From Nocardiopsis sp. FIRDI 009 (GTDB lineage: Bacteria; Actinomycetota; Actinomycetes; Streptosporangiales; Streptosporangiaceae): a DNA stretch of 64,000 nucleotides. The position numbers and the translations under genes are program-made. Below the pieces are notes generated by a model, which did no database searches, was not told the DNA's origin, and saw only the letters and a program-made list of their open reading frames with translations. How positions within the stretch are numbered: the first letter of the stretch is position 1; every line of letters begins with the position of its first letter. The stretch is taken from assembly GCF_003386285.1 (NCBI RefSeq), contig NZ_QPNC01000020.1, positions 1-64,000 of the forward strand, in the 5' to 3' direction. Below, in pieces: positions 8,052 through 16,018 of this stretch.

Positions 8052-9263
8052 CTACCGGTGACGGGCCAGCTCGGCGCGGGCCAGCGAGCGCAGGTGCACC
8101 TCGTCGGGGCCGTCGGCGAGCCGCAGCGCGCGGACACCCGCCATCCACGCGGCCAGCGGCAGGTCCTGGCTGACGCCCGCCGCCCCGTGCGCCTGGATGG
8201 CGCGGTCCAGGATCCACTCCACCGTGCGCGGGGTGGCGATCTTGATCGCCTGGATCTCCGTGTGGGCGCCCCGGTTGCCGACCGTGTCCATCAGGTAGGC
8301 GGTCTTGAGCACCAGCAGGCGCAGCTGTTCGATGCGCACGCGCGCCTCGGCGATCCACTCGCGCACCACGCCCTGGTCGGCCAGGGGGCGCCCGAACGCC
8401 ACCCGGTCCAGCACCCGGCGGCAGGTCAGCTCCAGCGCGCGCTCGGCCATGCCGATCGAGCGCATGCAGTGGTGGATCCGCCCCGGCCCCAGACGGGCCT
8501 GGGCGATGGCGAACCCGTCACCCTCCCCGCCGATGAGGTGGTCGGCGGGCACGCGCACGTCCTCGAACACGACCTCGGCGTGTCCGCCGTGGTCGCTGTC
8601 GTCGTAGCCGTACACGTTCATGCCGCGCCGGACGGTCACCCCCGGGGTGTCGCGCGGCACCAGCACCATGCTCTGCTGCCGGTGGCGTTCGGCGTCCGGG
8701 TCGGTCTTGCCCATGACGATGAGGATCTCGCAGTCGGGGTTGAGCGCCCCGGTGATGTACCACTTGCGGCCGTTGACGACGTAGGAGTCCCCGTCCCGGG
8801 TGATGGTGGTGGCGATGTTGGTGGCGTCGGAGGAGGCCACGTCCGGTTCGGTCATCGCGAAGGCCGAGCGGATCCGCGCCGCCAGCAGCGGCTCCAGCCA
8901 GCGCCGTTTCTGCTCCTGGGTGCCGAACATCGCCAGCACCTCCATGTTCCCGGTGTCGGGGGCCGCGCAGTTGAGCGCGGCGGGCGCCAGCCGGGGGCTG
9001 CGGCCGGTGATCTCCGCCAGCGGGGCGTAGGTGAGGTTGGGGACACCGCCGTGCTCGGGGTGGCCCGCCAGGAAGAGGTTCCACAGTCCCTGCTCACGGG
9101 CCCTGGCCTGGAGCTCGCGGACCACCGGCGCGGTCGACCACGGGTCGTCGCGCTCGGCGAGCTGGGCCGCCAACACCGGCTCGGCCGGGTAGACGTGGTC
9201 GTCCATGAAGGCCAGCAGCCGCGTGCGCAGCTTCTCGGTCTCCTCGTCGAAGGTGAAGTCCAT
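8052..9263 (-). CDS. Acyl-CoA dehydrogenase
   Basis: A 403-residue flavoenzyme of the acyl-CoA dehydrogenase family, expected to form the C2-C3 double bond of an acyl-CoA. Supporting motifs are FAMTEPDVASSDATN (FAD and substrate loop, near 143-157), NGRKWYITGA near 175 and the C-terminal YGYDDSDHGGHAEVVFEDV and HGAAGVSQDLPLA regions. The catalytic-base region reads through RGAHTEIQAIK. The sequence style matches the long ACAD10/11-like group, which is commonly paired with an aminoglycoside-phosphotransferase-like gene, as here. Its ATG overlaps the stop of that gene (ATGA). It is the last gene of a four-gene minus-strand operon. Confidence 0.9.
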   Translation of the reverse strand: MDFTFDEETEKLRTRLLAFMDDHVYPAEPVLAAQLAERDDPWSTAPVVRELQARAREQGLWNLFLAGHPEHGGVPNLTYAPLAEITGRSPRLAPAALNCAAPDTGNMEVLAMFGTQEQKRRWLEPLLAARIRSAFAMTEPDVASSDATNIATTITRDGDSYVVNGRKWYITGALNPDCEILIVMGKTDPDAERHRQQSMVLVPRDTPGVTVRRGMNVYGYDDSDHGGHAEVVFEDVRVPADHLIGGEGDGFAIAQARLGPGRIHHCMRSIGMAERALELTCRRVLDRVAFGRPLADQGVVREWIAEARVRIEQLRLLVLKTAYLMDTVGNRGAHTEIQAIKIATPRTVEWILDRAIQAHGAAGVSQDLPLAAWMAGVRALRLADGPDEVHLRSLARAELARHR

Positions 9264-10282
9264 CAGTCCTCCTTCAGGGTGGCGTGGGCGCGCTCGACCA
9301 GCGGTGCCACCATCTCGCCGATCCGTTCGAAGCCCGCTCCGACGGTGAGCCCCCGGCTGTGCCGCAGGTGGATGCCCTCGGCGATCACCGCGAGCTTGAA
9401 GCAGCCGAACGCCACGTACCAGGCGAGCCGGGACACGTCGCGGCCGGTGGCCGCCGTGTACAGCTCCACCAGTTCGGCCGAGGTCGGGAAGCCCTCGGCG
9501 GAGGTCGCGGGGGCGGCGCCACCGCCGACGTCGGTGGCCTGCTCCCGGTAGACGAGCATGAGCCCCAGGTCCACGAGCGGGTCGCCGAGAGTGGCCATCT
9601 CCCAGTCCAGGACGGCCGTGAGCCTCCCGTCCGGGGTGACCAGGACGTTGTCGAGCCGGTAGTCGCCGTGCACGATCGCGGGGGACGACTGCTCGGGGAT
9701 CGTCCCGGCGAGCCGGTCGCGCAGCTCGTCGATGCCGGGGATGTCGCGGCTGCGCGAGGCGTCCAGCTGCTTGCCCCACCGCCGCACCTGGCGCTGCAGG
9801 AAACCGGCGGGGCGGCCGAAGTCCCCCAGCCCGACCTCCTCGGGCACCACCGCGTGCAGCGCGCCCAGTGTGCCGACCAGTGACTCGGCCACGGATCTGA
9901 TCCGCTCGGCGCCCAGCACCGCGATCTCGTCGCGGGTGCGGAAGGGGGTGCCCGCCACGTACTCCATGACGTAGAAGGGGGCCCCGAGGACATCGGTGTC
10001 CTCACACAGGGTGTGGGTGCGCGGCACGGGAACGGGTGTGTCCCGCAGCGCCGTCATGACGCGGTACTCGCGCGGCATGTCGTGGGCCGTGGCGAGCACG
10101 TGTCCCAGCGGCGGCCGACGCACCACCCAGCTGCCCCGGCCGTCGGTGACGACGTAGGTGAGGTTGGACTTGCCGCCCGCGATGACGCGGCCCTCCAGCG
10201 GGCCCGAGACCAGCCCTGGCGCCGCCCGGTCCAGGTAGGCGCGCAGCCGTTCCGGGTCCAGCCCCGGAAGTTCCTCGGTCAT
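9263..10282 (-). CDS. Aminoglycoside phosphotransferase (APH)-fold kinase-like protein, ACAD10 type
   Basis: A 339-residue protein with the APH/choline-kinase fold. HGDYRLDNVLV near residue 208 is the Brenner motif with the catalytic Asp, and LDWEMATLGDP near 230 is the metal-binding segment. A Gly-rich GGKSNLTYVV loop near 36 is the nucleotide loop. Genes of this type sit beside long-chain or 4-hydroxy acyl-CoA dehydrogenases; in mammalian ACAD10/11 the two are fused and act on 4-hydroxyacyl-CoA. Stop/start overlaps on both sides (9263 and 10279-10282) show tight coupling. A 4-hydroxy fatty acid catabolic role is inferred from the pairing, and antibiotic resistance is unlikely. Confidence 0.82.
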   Translation of the reverse strand: MTEELPGLDPERLRAYLDRAAPGLVSGPLEGRVIAGGKSNLTYVVTDGRGSWVVRRPPLGHVLATAHDMPREYRVMTALRDTPVPVPRTHTLCEDTDVLGAPFYVMEYVAGTPFRTRDEIAVLGAERIRSVAESLVGTLGALHAVVPEEVGLGDFGRPAGFLQRQVRRWGKQLDASRSRDIPGIDELRDRLAGTIPEQSSPAIVHGDYRLDNVLVTPDGRLTAVLDWEMATLGDPLVDLGLMLVYREQATDVGGGAAPATSAEGFPTSAELVELYTAATGRDVSRLAWYVAFGCFKLAVIAEGIHLRHSRGLTVGAGFERIGEMVAPLVERAHATLKED

Positions 10283-11061
10283 GCTCCGCCCTCCTCGGTG
10301 AACACCTTCGACCGCAGGTGCCGCATCGCCGCCAGCCAGCCGTCGGTGTCGGTGGCCCGGGCCGCGTAGTACTCGGCGACCCGCGGGTGGGGCAGGATGA
10401 GGAACCGGCCGTCCGCCAGCCCCGCCATGACCGCGTCGGCGGCCTCCTCGGGGGTGATCGCGTCCGCCTCCATCAGGGCCTTGCCGGTGTCCCCGCTGGC
10501 CTCCAGCATCGCGGTGCGCACCCCCATCGGGCACACGCACTGCACGGTGACGCCCCGGTCTCCGTAGGTGGCCGACATCCACTCGCCGAAGGCCAGGGCG
10601 GCGTGCTTGGTCACCGAGTAGGGCGCGCTGCTGAGCATGGTCAGCAGTCCCGCGGCCGAGACCGTGGACACGAAGCGCCCCCGGCCCCGCTCCAGCCAGC
10701 CCGGCAGCAGTTCGCGTGCGGCGCGCACATGCGCCATCACGTTGACCTGCCAGGACAGTTCCCAGTCCGATTCGGGGGACTCGGGCCCGAACCCGATGCC
10801 CACACCCGCGTTGGCGACGTAGAGGTCGATCGCGCCCAGGTGGGCGCCGGCCTCGGCGATCAGCGCCGTGACGCCCTCCTCGCTGGCGGCGTCGCCGGGG
10901 ACGGCCACCCCGCCGATCGACGCGGCCACGGCCTCGGCCGCGGCGGCGTCCAGGTCGTTGACGACCACGCGCGCCCCGGACTCGGCCAGACGGCGGGCGA
11001 GCGCCGCGCCGATCCCGTTGCCCGCTCCCGTGACGACCGCCCCGCGTTCGCTCAGCTCCAT
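10279..11061 (-). CDS. SDR family oxidoreductase
   Basis: A classical short-chain dehydrogenase of 260 residues. The cofactor loop is TGAGNGIG near 11-18, NAG appears near 84 and the catalytic dyad is in YSVTK near 149-153. VVNDLD at the end of the second strand suggests NAD preference. It overlaps the downstream kinase-like gene by four bases and starts one base after the stop of the preceding SDR gene. It is therefore the second gene of the acyl-CoA operon. Oxidation of a hydroxyacyl intermediate is a reasonable but unproven role. Confidence 0.88.
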   Translation of the reverse strand: MELSERGAVVTGAGNGIGAALARRLAESGARVVVNDLDAAAAEAVAASIGGVAVPGDAASEEGVTALIAEAGAHLGAIDLYVANAGVGIGFGPESPESDWELSWQVNVMAHVRAARELLPGWLERGRGRFVSTVSAAGLLTMLSSAPYSVTKHAALAFGEWMSATYGDRGVTVQCVCPMGVRTAMLEASGDTGKALMEADAITPEEAADAVMAGLADGRFLILPHPRVAEYYAARATDTDGWLAAMRHLRSKVFTEEGGA

Positions 11062-11062
11062 G

Positions 11063-11818
11063 TCAGAACCCCCCGGTGAGTGTGACGCCGCCGTCCAGGA
11101 CCAGGGTGCGGCCGGTGACCCAGGCGGCGTCCTCGGACAGCAGGAAGGCCACGGCTCCGGCCACGTCCTCGGGGACGCCGAGGCGGCCCAGCGGGTAGCC
11201 CGCCGCCACCTGCTCCTCCCGGCCCTCGTACAGGGCGGAGGCGAACTTCGTCTTGACCACGGCCGGGGCCACCCCGTTGACGCGCACGCTCGGCGCCAGT
11301 TCCACGGCCAGTTCGGTGGTGATGTGGCTGAGCATCGCCTTGGTGGCGCCGTAGAAGCCGATGCCGGGCGCGGGTTTGGTCCCGGCCACGGAGGAGACGT
11401 TGACGATCGCGCCGCCGTGCTCGCCCATCCACGCCTTGTGCGCCCGCTGCACCCAGCCGATCGCCGACAGGACGTTGACCTCGACCATCTTGCGCGCGGC
11501 CGCGGGGTCGAGGTCGATCATGCGGCCGTAGACGGGGTTGATGCCGGTGTTGTTGACCAGCAGGTCCACGCTGCCGAAGGCGTCCAGGGCGGCGGCGATC
11601 GCGGCGTCCTGGTGCGCGGGGTCGTCGGCCTTGCCGGGTACGGCGATGGCGTGGTCGGGGCCGCCCAGAGCGCGGACCGCCTCGTCCAGGGCCTCGGCCC
11701 CGCGCGCGGTGACGCACACCCGGGCCCCCTCGTCGACGAGGCGCTGGGCGATGGCCAGGCCGATGCCGCGGCTGGCTCCGGTGACGATGGCGGTCCGTCC
11801 GCCGAACCGGGAAGTCAT
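11063..11818 (-). CDS. SDR family oxidoreductase (3-oxoacyl-ACP reductase-like)
   Basis: A 251-residue classical SDR with TGASRGIG near 13-20, NNTG near 90-93, catalytic Ser in NVSSVAG near 141 and YGATK near 155-159. The C-terminal VTGRTLVLDGGVTLTG is typical of FabG-like enzymes. CTVTARG-type spacing after the second strand suggests NADP use. It is the first gene of the minus-strand operon, directly behind a 16-bp TetR-like palindrome at 11832-11847. The ATG at 11818 was chosen because it places the Rossmann strand at the N-terminus; longer frames run through the operator. Confidence 0.88.
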   Translation of the reverse strand: MTSRFGGRTAIVTGASRGIGLAIAQRLVDEGARVCVTARGAEALDEAVRALGGPDHAIAVPGKADDPAHQDAAIAAALDAFGSVDLLVNNTGINPVYGRMIDLDPAAARKMVEVNVLSAIGWVQRAHKAWMGEHGGAIVNVSSVAGTKPAPGIGFYGATKAMLSHITTELAVELAPSVRVNGVAPAVVKTKFASALYEGREEQVAAGYPLGRLGVPEDVAGAVAFLLSEDAAWVTGRTLVLDGGVTLTGGF

Positions 11819-11831
11819 CTCGATCTCCTTA

Positions 11832-11847
11832 AACCGACTGGTCGGTA
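11832..11847. promoter_or_regulatory. Putative TetR operator B (AACCGACTGGTCGGTA)
   Basis: ACCGAC-TG-GTCGGT is a perfect 6-bp-arm palindrome, 14 bp upstream of the first SDR start codon. It is close in sequence to the sites at 7264 and 14171. Its position over the operon promoter fits repression by the TetR protein at 7388. Confidence 0.6.
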
Positions 11848-11972
11848 TGTATGAAGGGACTCTACGTGGACCATTGGGCGCGCCGCAAGGGGCGTCCGGC
11901 CGACACCGGGTGACAATGGCGCTGGGCCGCATCCGGCCGGAACGCGAACGCGAACGTGGAAACGGGGCTCTC

Positions 11973-12278
11973 ATGGCAACCGAGGTGACCGACGCGCCGG
12001 ACGAACGCCGCTACGAGATCCGGGTCGAGGGGGAGGTGGCGGGGTTCTCCGAATACGTGCGTACCGGTGACCTGGTCACCTTCACGCACACCGAGGTCGA
12101 TCCGGCCTTCGAGGGGCAGGGGGTCGGAGGGACGCTCGTGCGCGGGGCGCTGGACGACGTGCGGTCGCGCGGGCTGTCGGTCCTGCCGCTGTGCCCCTTC
12201 GTCAAGGGTTGGATCGCCCGCCACCGCGAGTACGCCGACCTGGTCTACCGGGCTCCGGCGGAGGAGGGGGAGGGGTGA
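11973..12278 (+). CDS. GNAT-like N-acetyltransferase (YjdJ/GCN5-related, short form)
   Basis: A 101-residue protein of the short GNAT group. The acetyl-CoA loop EGQGVGGTLVRGALDD lies near residues 48-63, preceded by the strand LVTFTHTEVDPAF. It ends with a conserved PLCPFVKGWIARHREYADLV segment typical of this small family. No substrate can be assigned. Its stop overlaps the GTG start of the following LLM-class gene (GTGA), so the two are co-translated. The ATG at 11973 has only a weak GGGG upstream. Confidence 0.8.
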   Translation: MATEVTDAPDERRYEIRVEGEVAGFSEYVRTGDLVTFTHTEVDPAFEGQGVGGTLVRGALDDVRSRGLSVLPLCPFVKGWIARHREYADLVYRAPAEEGEG

Positions 12279-13213
12279 CCGACTACGGACGCGACGTCTC
12301 CTTCGGCGTCTTCCCGTCGCCTGACGCCGCCGACCTGGACGTCCTGTGGGCGGTCGTGGCCGCCGCCGAGCACGGCGGGCTGGAGTTCGCGGGCATCCAG
12401 GACCACCCCTACCAGCGCGCGCACCTGGACACCTGGACCCTCATGGCCACCGTGCTGGCCCGCACCGAGCGGCTGCGGGTGTTCCCGGACGTGGCCAACC
12501 TGCCCCTGCGCCCGCCCGCGATCATCGCCAAGTCCGCGGCCAGCCTGGACGTGCTCTCCGGGGGGCGCTTCGAGCTGGGGCTCGGTGCGGGCGCGTTCTG
12601 GGACGCCGTGGTGGCCATGGGCGGCGGGCGGCGTTCGCCGCGCGAGGCCGCCGACGCCCTCCTGGAGGCGGTCGAGGTGATCCGGGCGCTGTGGTCGGGT
12701 GAGCGGTCGGTGCGCTTCGAGGGGGAGCACTACCGGCTGTCCGGGGTGCGTCCGGGGCCCGCACCCGCCCACGACATCGGGATCTGGCTGGGCGTCCTGG
12801 GGCCGCGGCTGCTGCGTGAGCTGGGCCGGGTGGCCGACGGCTGGCTGCCCTCCAGCGGCTTCGCCCGCCCCGACCAGCTCGCGGACATGCACGCGCGGAT
12901 CGACGCGGGCGCCGCCGAGGCCGGTCGCGACCCGGCGTCGATCCGTCGTGCCTACAACGTGTGGGGGATGATCACCGACGGCCCCTCCGAGGGGTTCCTG
13001 GAGGGGCCGGTGGACCAGTGGGTGGACGAGTTGACCGAGCTGGCGGTCGACTACGGCATGGACACGTTCCTGTTCGGCCCGGCGACGGATCCGGTCGCCC
13101 AGGTGGGGCGGTTCGCCGCCGAGGTGGCCCCGGCCGTCCGCGAGGCCGTGCGGGCCGAGCGGGGACGACCGGTCCGGTCCCGTCCCGGGGCTACTTCGAC
13201 GGGTCCAGGGTGA
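12275..13213 (+). CDS. LLM class (luciferase-like) F420/FMN-dependent oxidoreductase
   Basis: A 312-residue TIM-barrel protein of the bacterial luciferase-like family. It shows FAGIQDHPYQ near 36, the hydride-transfer region ANLPLRPPAIIAKSAASLDVLSG near 75-98 and GRFELGLGAGAFWDAV near 98-112. In actinomycetes such proteins mostly use coenzyme F420. The GTG start at 12275 overlaps the GNAT stop and follows GGAGGAGGGGGAGG. Its 3' end overlaps the convergent quinone oxidoreductase by 23 bp. The substrate is unknown. Confidence 0.87.
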   Translation: MTDYGRDVSFGVFPSPDAADLDVLWAVVAAAEHGGLEFAGIQDHPYQRAHLDTWTLMATVLARTERLRVFPDVANLPLRPPAIIAKSAASLDVLSGGRFELGLGAGAFWDAVVAMGGGRRSPREAADALLEAVEVIRALWSGERSVRFEGEHYRLSGVRPGPAPAHDIGIWLGVLGPRLLRELGRVADGWLPSSGFARPDQLADMHARIDAGAAEAGRDPASIRRAYNVWGMITDGPSEGFLEGPVDQWVDELTELAVDYGMDTFLFGPATDPVAQVGRFAAEVAPAVREAVRAERGRPVRSRPGATSTGPG

Positions 13214-14147
13214 GCTTGCCGACGGTCCCGCGCGACCGCAGGTCCTCGTGCGCGCGGTGCGCCTCGGAGAGCGGGTAGGTGCCGCCGAGGACCGGCCGGA
13301 GGCGGCCGTCGGCCACCATCGCGAACAGCTCCGTCATGGCCTGGCCGACCACGTCGCCGGGCAGCAGCCAGGCGTGCGGGAGCCACATCCCGCTCACGGT
13401 GGTGGAGAAGCGCATGAGATTCGCCGGCCGCACGGGTGTGGGCTCCTCGCGCGAGGCCATGCCGTAGAAGGCGAGGCGGCCGAACGGGGCCAGGGCGCGG
13501 AGGCTCTCGTCGGTCACCCGGCCGCCGACCATGTCCAGCACCGCGTCCACGCGGCGGCCCCCGTTGGCGGCGATCAGTGCCTCGGTCATGTCCGGTGCGG
13601 CGGAGTCCACGACGGCGTCGGCGCCCAGCTCCAGGGCCAGGTCGCGCTTGGCCTGACTGCTGGCCACCGCGATGACGCGGCCCGCGCCGAAGACCTTGGC
13701 GAGCTGGACGGCGAGCGTGCCGACCCCGCCCGCCGCCGCGTGGACGACCACGGACTCGCCCGGGTCCATCCGCACGTTCCTGCGCAGCAGGATCCACGCG
13801 GTGGCCCCCTGGACGATCAGGGCGAGCGCGGCCTCGTCGGAGACGCCGTCCGGGATGTCGTAGGTGGACCCGGGGGTGGCCAGGGCCCGCTCGGCGTAGC
13901 CTCCGCCCGCGGTCAGGGCGACGACGCGGCGTCCGTCGGCGGTGCGTCCGGCGATCTCCCCGCCGGGGACCATGGGCAGGGTGGAGGGGGCGAGGTAGCT
14001 GTTCTCCGCCTGGTGGGTGTCGGCGTAGTTGATCCCGGCGCGGGACACCTCGACGAGGACGTCGTCCGGCCCCGGCTGGGGGTCGGGGAGTTCGGTGGGG
14101 ACCAGGACCTCGGGTCCGCCGAACTCGGTGATCTGGATGGCGCGCAT
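13191..14147 (-). CDS. Zinc-type alcohol dehydrogenase-like quinone oxidoreductase (MDR superfamily)
   Basis: A 318-residue MDR protein of the NADPH:quinone oxidoreductase (Qor-like) branch. It has GINYADTHQ near 38, the cofactor loop AAAGGVGTLAVQLAK near 138-152 and no cysteine-rich structural zinc lobe. The ATG at 14147 was preferred to an upstream in-frame start because the operator-like palindrome at 14171-14186 falls in the longer version. It is convergent and slightly overlapping with the LLM gene. The shared operator motif links it to the TetR acyl-CoA group, perhaps as a reductase for enoyl or quinone products, which is inference. Confidence 0.86.
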   Translation of the reverse strand: MRAIQITEFGGPEVLVPTELPDPQPGPDDVLVEVSRAGINYADTHQAENSYLAPSTLPMVPGGEIAGRTADGRRVVALTAGGGYAERALATPGSTYDIPDGVSDEAALALIVQGATAWILLRRNVRMDPGESVVVHAAAGGVGTLAVQLAKVFGAGRVIAVASSQAKRDLALELGADAVVDSAAPDMTEALIAANGGRRVDAVLDMVGGRVTDESLRALAPFGRLAFYGMASREEPTPVRPANLMRFSTTVSGMWLPHAWLLPGDVVGQAMTELFAMVADGRLRPVLGGTYPLSEAHRAHEDLRSRGTVGKLTLDPSK

Positions 14148-14170
14148 GGTGGCCTCCGCTCGTAGGAACG

Positions 14171-14186
14171 TACCGACCGGATGGTA
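14171..14186. promoter_or_regulatory. Putative TetR operator C (TACCGACCGGATGGTA)
   Basis: A 16-bp imperfect palindrome 24 bp before the start of the quinone oxidoreductase gene. It shares TACC-N2-CCGG-N2-GGTA with site A and the ACCGAC half with site B. This is the third member of the putative TetR regulon. Confidence 0.55.
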
Positions 14187-14248
14187 TGTCACGTGTCACA
14201 GGGCGGCGAACGTCACCCCCGAGCGGACGCCGTGCCCGACCGGCCCTC

Positions 14249-14277
14249 TTGCGCAGCAAACCTGACGCTGTTAGGAA
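14249..14277 (+). promoter_or_regulatory. Likely promoter of the carboxylesterase gene
   Basis: TTGCGC at 14249-14254 and TAGGAA at 14272-14277 are separated by 17 bp and lie 33 bp before the GTG start at 14310. The spacing fits a housekeeping-type sigma promoter. The -10 element is a moderate match, so confidence is limited. Confidence 0.4.
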
Positions 14278-14309
14278 AGTGGGGTCGAACACCCGACGGG
14301 AGGCCACAC

Positions 14310-15785
14310 GTGGACGACGAGAGGATCGTGACGACGGAGGCCGGACGGGTCCGGGGGACACCCTCGCCCCGCTCCGCGGACGGGGGCGTCACCGTCTTCC
14401 GCGGGCTACCCTACGCCGCCCCGCCCTTCGGGGAGAACCGCTTCGCCGCACCCGAACCCGCCGCGGAGTGGGAGGGTGTGCGTGACTGCGCCGACTTCGG
14501 CCCGCCCGCCCCGCAGACCCCCGGCATGATCGGGGCCCACCCCTGGAACCCCGACACGTCGCTGGACTGCCTGACACTCAACGTGTGGACCGGCGCCCGC
14601 CCGGAAAAGCGCGCACCCGTCCTCGTGTGGTTCCACGGCGGCGCCTACATCGTCGGATCCTCCGCCGAACCGATCTACGACGGGACCCGCCTGGCCGAGC
14701 GCGGCCTCGTCGTGGTCAGCGTCAACTTCCGCCTGGGCTTCGAGGGCTACGGCCACGTGCCCGGGCGTCCGGACAACCGGGCCATGCTCGACCAGATCGC
14801 CGCCCTGCGCTGGGTCCGCGACAACGTCGCCGCCTTCGGCGGGAATCCGGACAACGTCACGATCGCGGGGGAGTCCGCCGGGGCGGGCGCCGTCGTGTGC
14901 CTGATGACCTCGCCCCCGGCCCGAGGGCTCTTCCACCGCGCCATCGCGCACAGCGTCCCCGCCGACATGGTCAGCCGGGCGTCAGCGCTGGCCGTCTCCG
15001 AACAGGTCGCCGACGCGGCGGGGGTGCCGCTGGACCCCGAGGCCCTGGCCGCCCTGCCGCCGGAACGGATCCTGGCGGCCACCGACGACGTCCTGAGCCG
15101 CCGCCCCGGGACGCTCACGTGCTACGCGCCCGTGGTCGGCGGCGCGGACCTCCCGGTCGCTCCGCACCGGGCGGCCGCCGAGGGCGCCACCCGCGACGTG
15201 GACCTGCTGATCGGACACAACGCGCACGAGTACCGGCTGTTCACCGGACTGGGCGGCGCCGGGACCGACGACGAGGCGGAACTGGCCAAGGCCGTCGCCA
15301 GAGCGGGACTGCCGGAGGGCGCGGTGGACGACTACCGGGCGATCCACCCGAATGCCTCGGTGGCGGAGCTCTACGACGAGATCATGGGCGACGCCCTGTT
15401 CTCGAGGTACACGGTGCGTTTCGCCGAGGCCCACGCCGCCGGGGGAGGCCGGTCGCACGTCTTCCGCCTGGCCGCCGAGACGACCGTCATGGAGGGCAGA
15501 CTCGGCGCGTGCCACGCCTTCGACCTGCCCTTCGCCTTCGACACCCTCGAAGCGGACCTGGCCCGGTTCCTACTGGACGACACGGTCACCGACGCCCACC
15601 GTTCGCTGTCGGAGCGCTTCTCGGGCGCCTGGAGCGCCTTCGCCTCCTCCGGCGACCCCGGCTGGCCCCGGGTGACCGCCGACGCGACACCGGTCAGGGT
15701 GTGGGACCTCGTCGACGACCTCCACCCGGACGACGTCTCACCGGTGCGCCGACTGTGGGCGGACGTGTCCTTCGACCCCCGGTGA
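14310..15785 (+). CDS. Carboxylesterase type B (alpha/beta hydrolase)
   Basis: A 491-residue carboxylesterase B family protein. It has the oxyanion loop WFHGGAYIVGS near 107-117, the nucleophile elbow GESAGAG near 187-193, an acidic residue region near 310 and a catalytic His in the GACHAFDLPF segment near 394. The DCLTLNVW motif near 88 is also characteristic. There is no signal peptide, so it should be cytoplasmic. The GTG at 14310 follows GGGAGG by 7 bases. It hydrolyses carboxylic esters; the natural substrate is not evident. A 230-bp gap separates it from the ATP-grasp gene, so co-transcription is uncertain. Confidence 0.88.
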   Translation: MDDERIVTTEAGRVRGTPSPRSADGGVTVFRGLPYAAPPFGENRFAAPEPAAEWEGVRDCADFGPPAPQTPGMIGAHPWNPDTSLDCLTLNVWTGARPEKRAPVLVWFHGGAYIVGSSAEPIYDGTRLAERGLVVVSVNFRLGFEGYGHVPGRPDNRAMLDQIAALRWVRDNVAAFGGNPDNVTIAGESAGAGAVVCLMTSPPARGLFHRAIAHSVPADMVSRASALAVSEQVADAAGVPLDPEALAALPPERILAATDDVLSRRPGTLTCYAPVVGGADLPVAPHRAAAEGATRDVDLLIGHNAHEYRLFTGLGGAGTDDEAELAKAVARAGLPEGAVDDYRAIHPNASVAELYDEIMGDALFSRYTVRFAEAHAAGGGRSHVFRLAAETTVMEGRLGACHAFDLPFAFDTLEADLARFLLDDTVTDAHRSLSERFSGAWSAFASSGDPGWPRVTADATPVRVWDLVDDLHPDDVSPVRRLWADVSFDPR

Positions 15786-16018
15786 CGGGCGGCCGCGCGG
15801 CGGCCGCCGGCGATCCCACTTTGAGGCTCCCCGGGCGCCCGGGCACCCGAGGAGAGGGCAAAAATTGTGGAAAACCGCCGACTCCCGCGGGCGCGGGCAC
15901 GCCGGTTCCGACGACACCGCGGGTGAGGGGCGCACGCCCGCGTTTCGGCGCGCCGGATCCCCGGTAGGACGCTTGGTGAGGATGGTCGAGGCTCGCTGTG
16001 TCCCACCGGAGGTGAGCG

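Noticed and set aside
9263-10282. Aminoglycoside resistance gene
   Set aside because: The APH fold is present, but the gene is locked by stop/start overlaps into an acyl-CoA operon, as in ACAD10/11-type systems.
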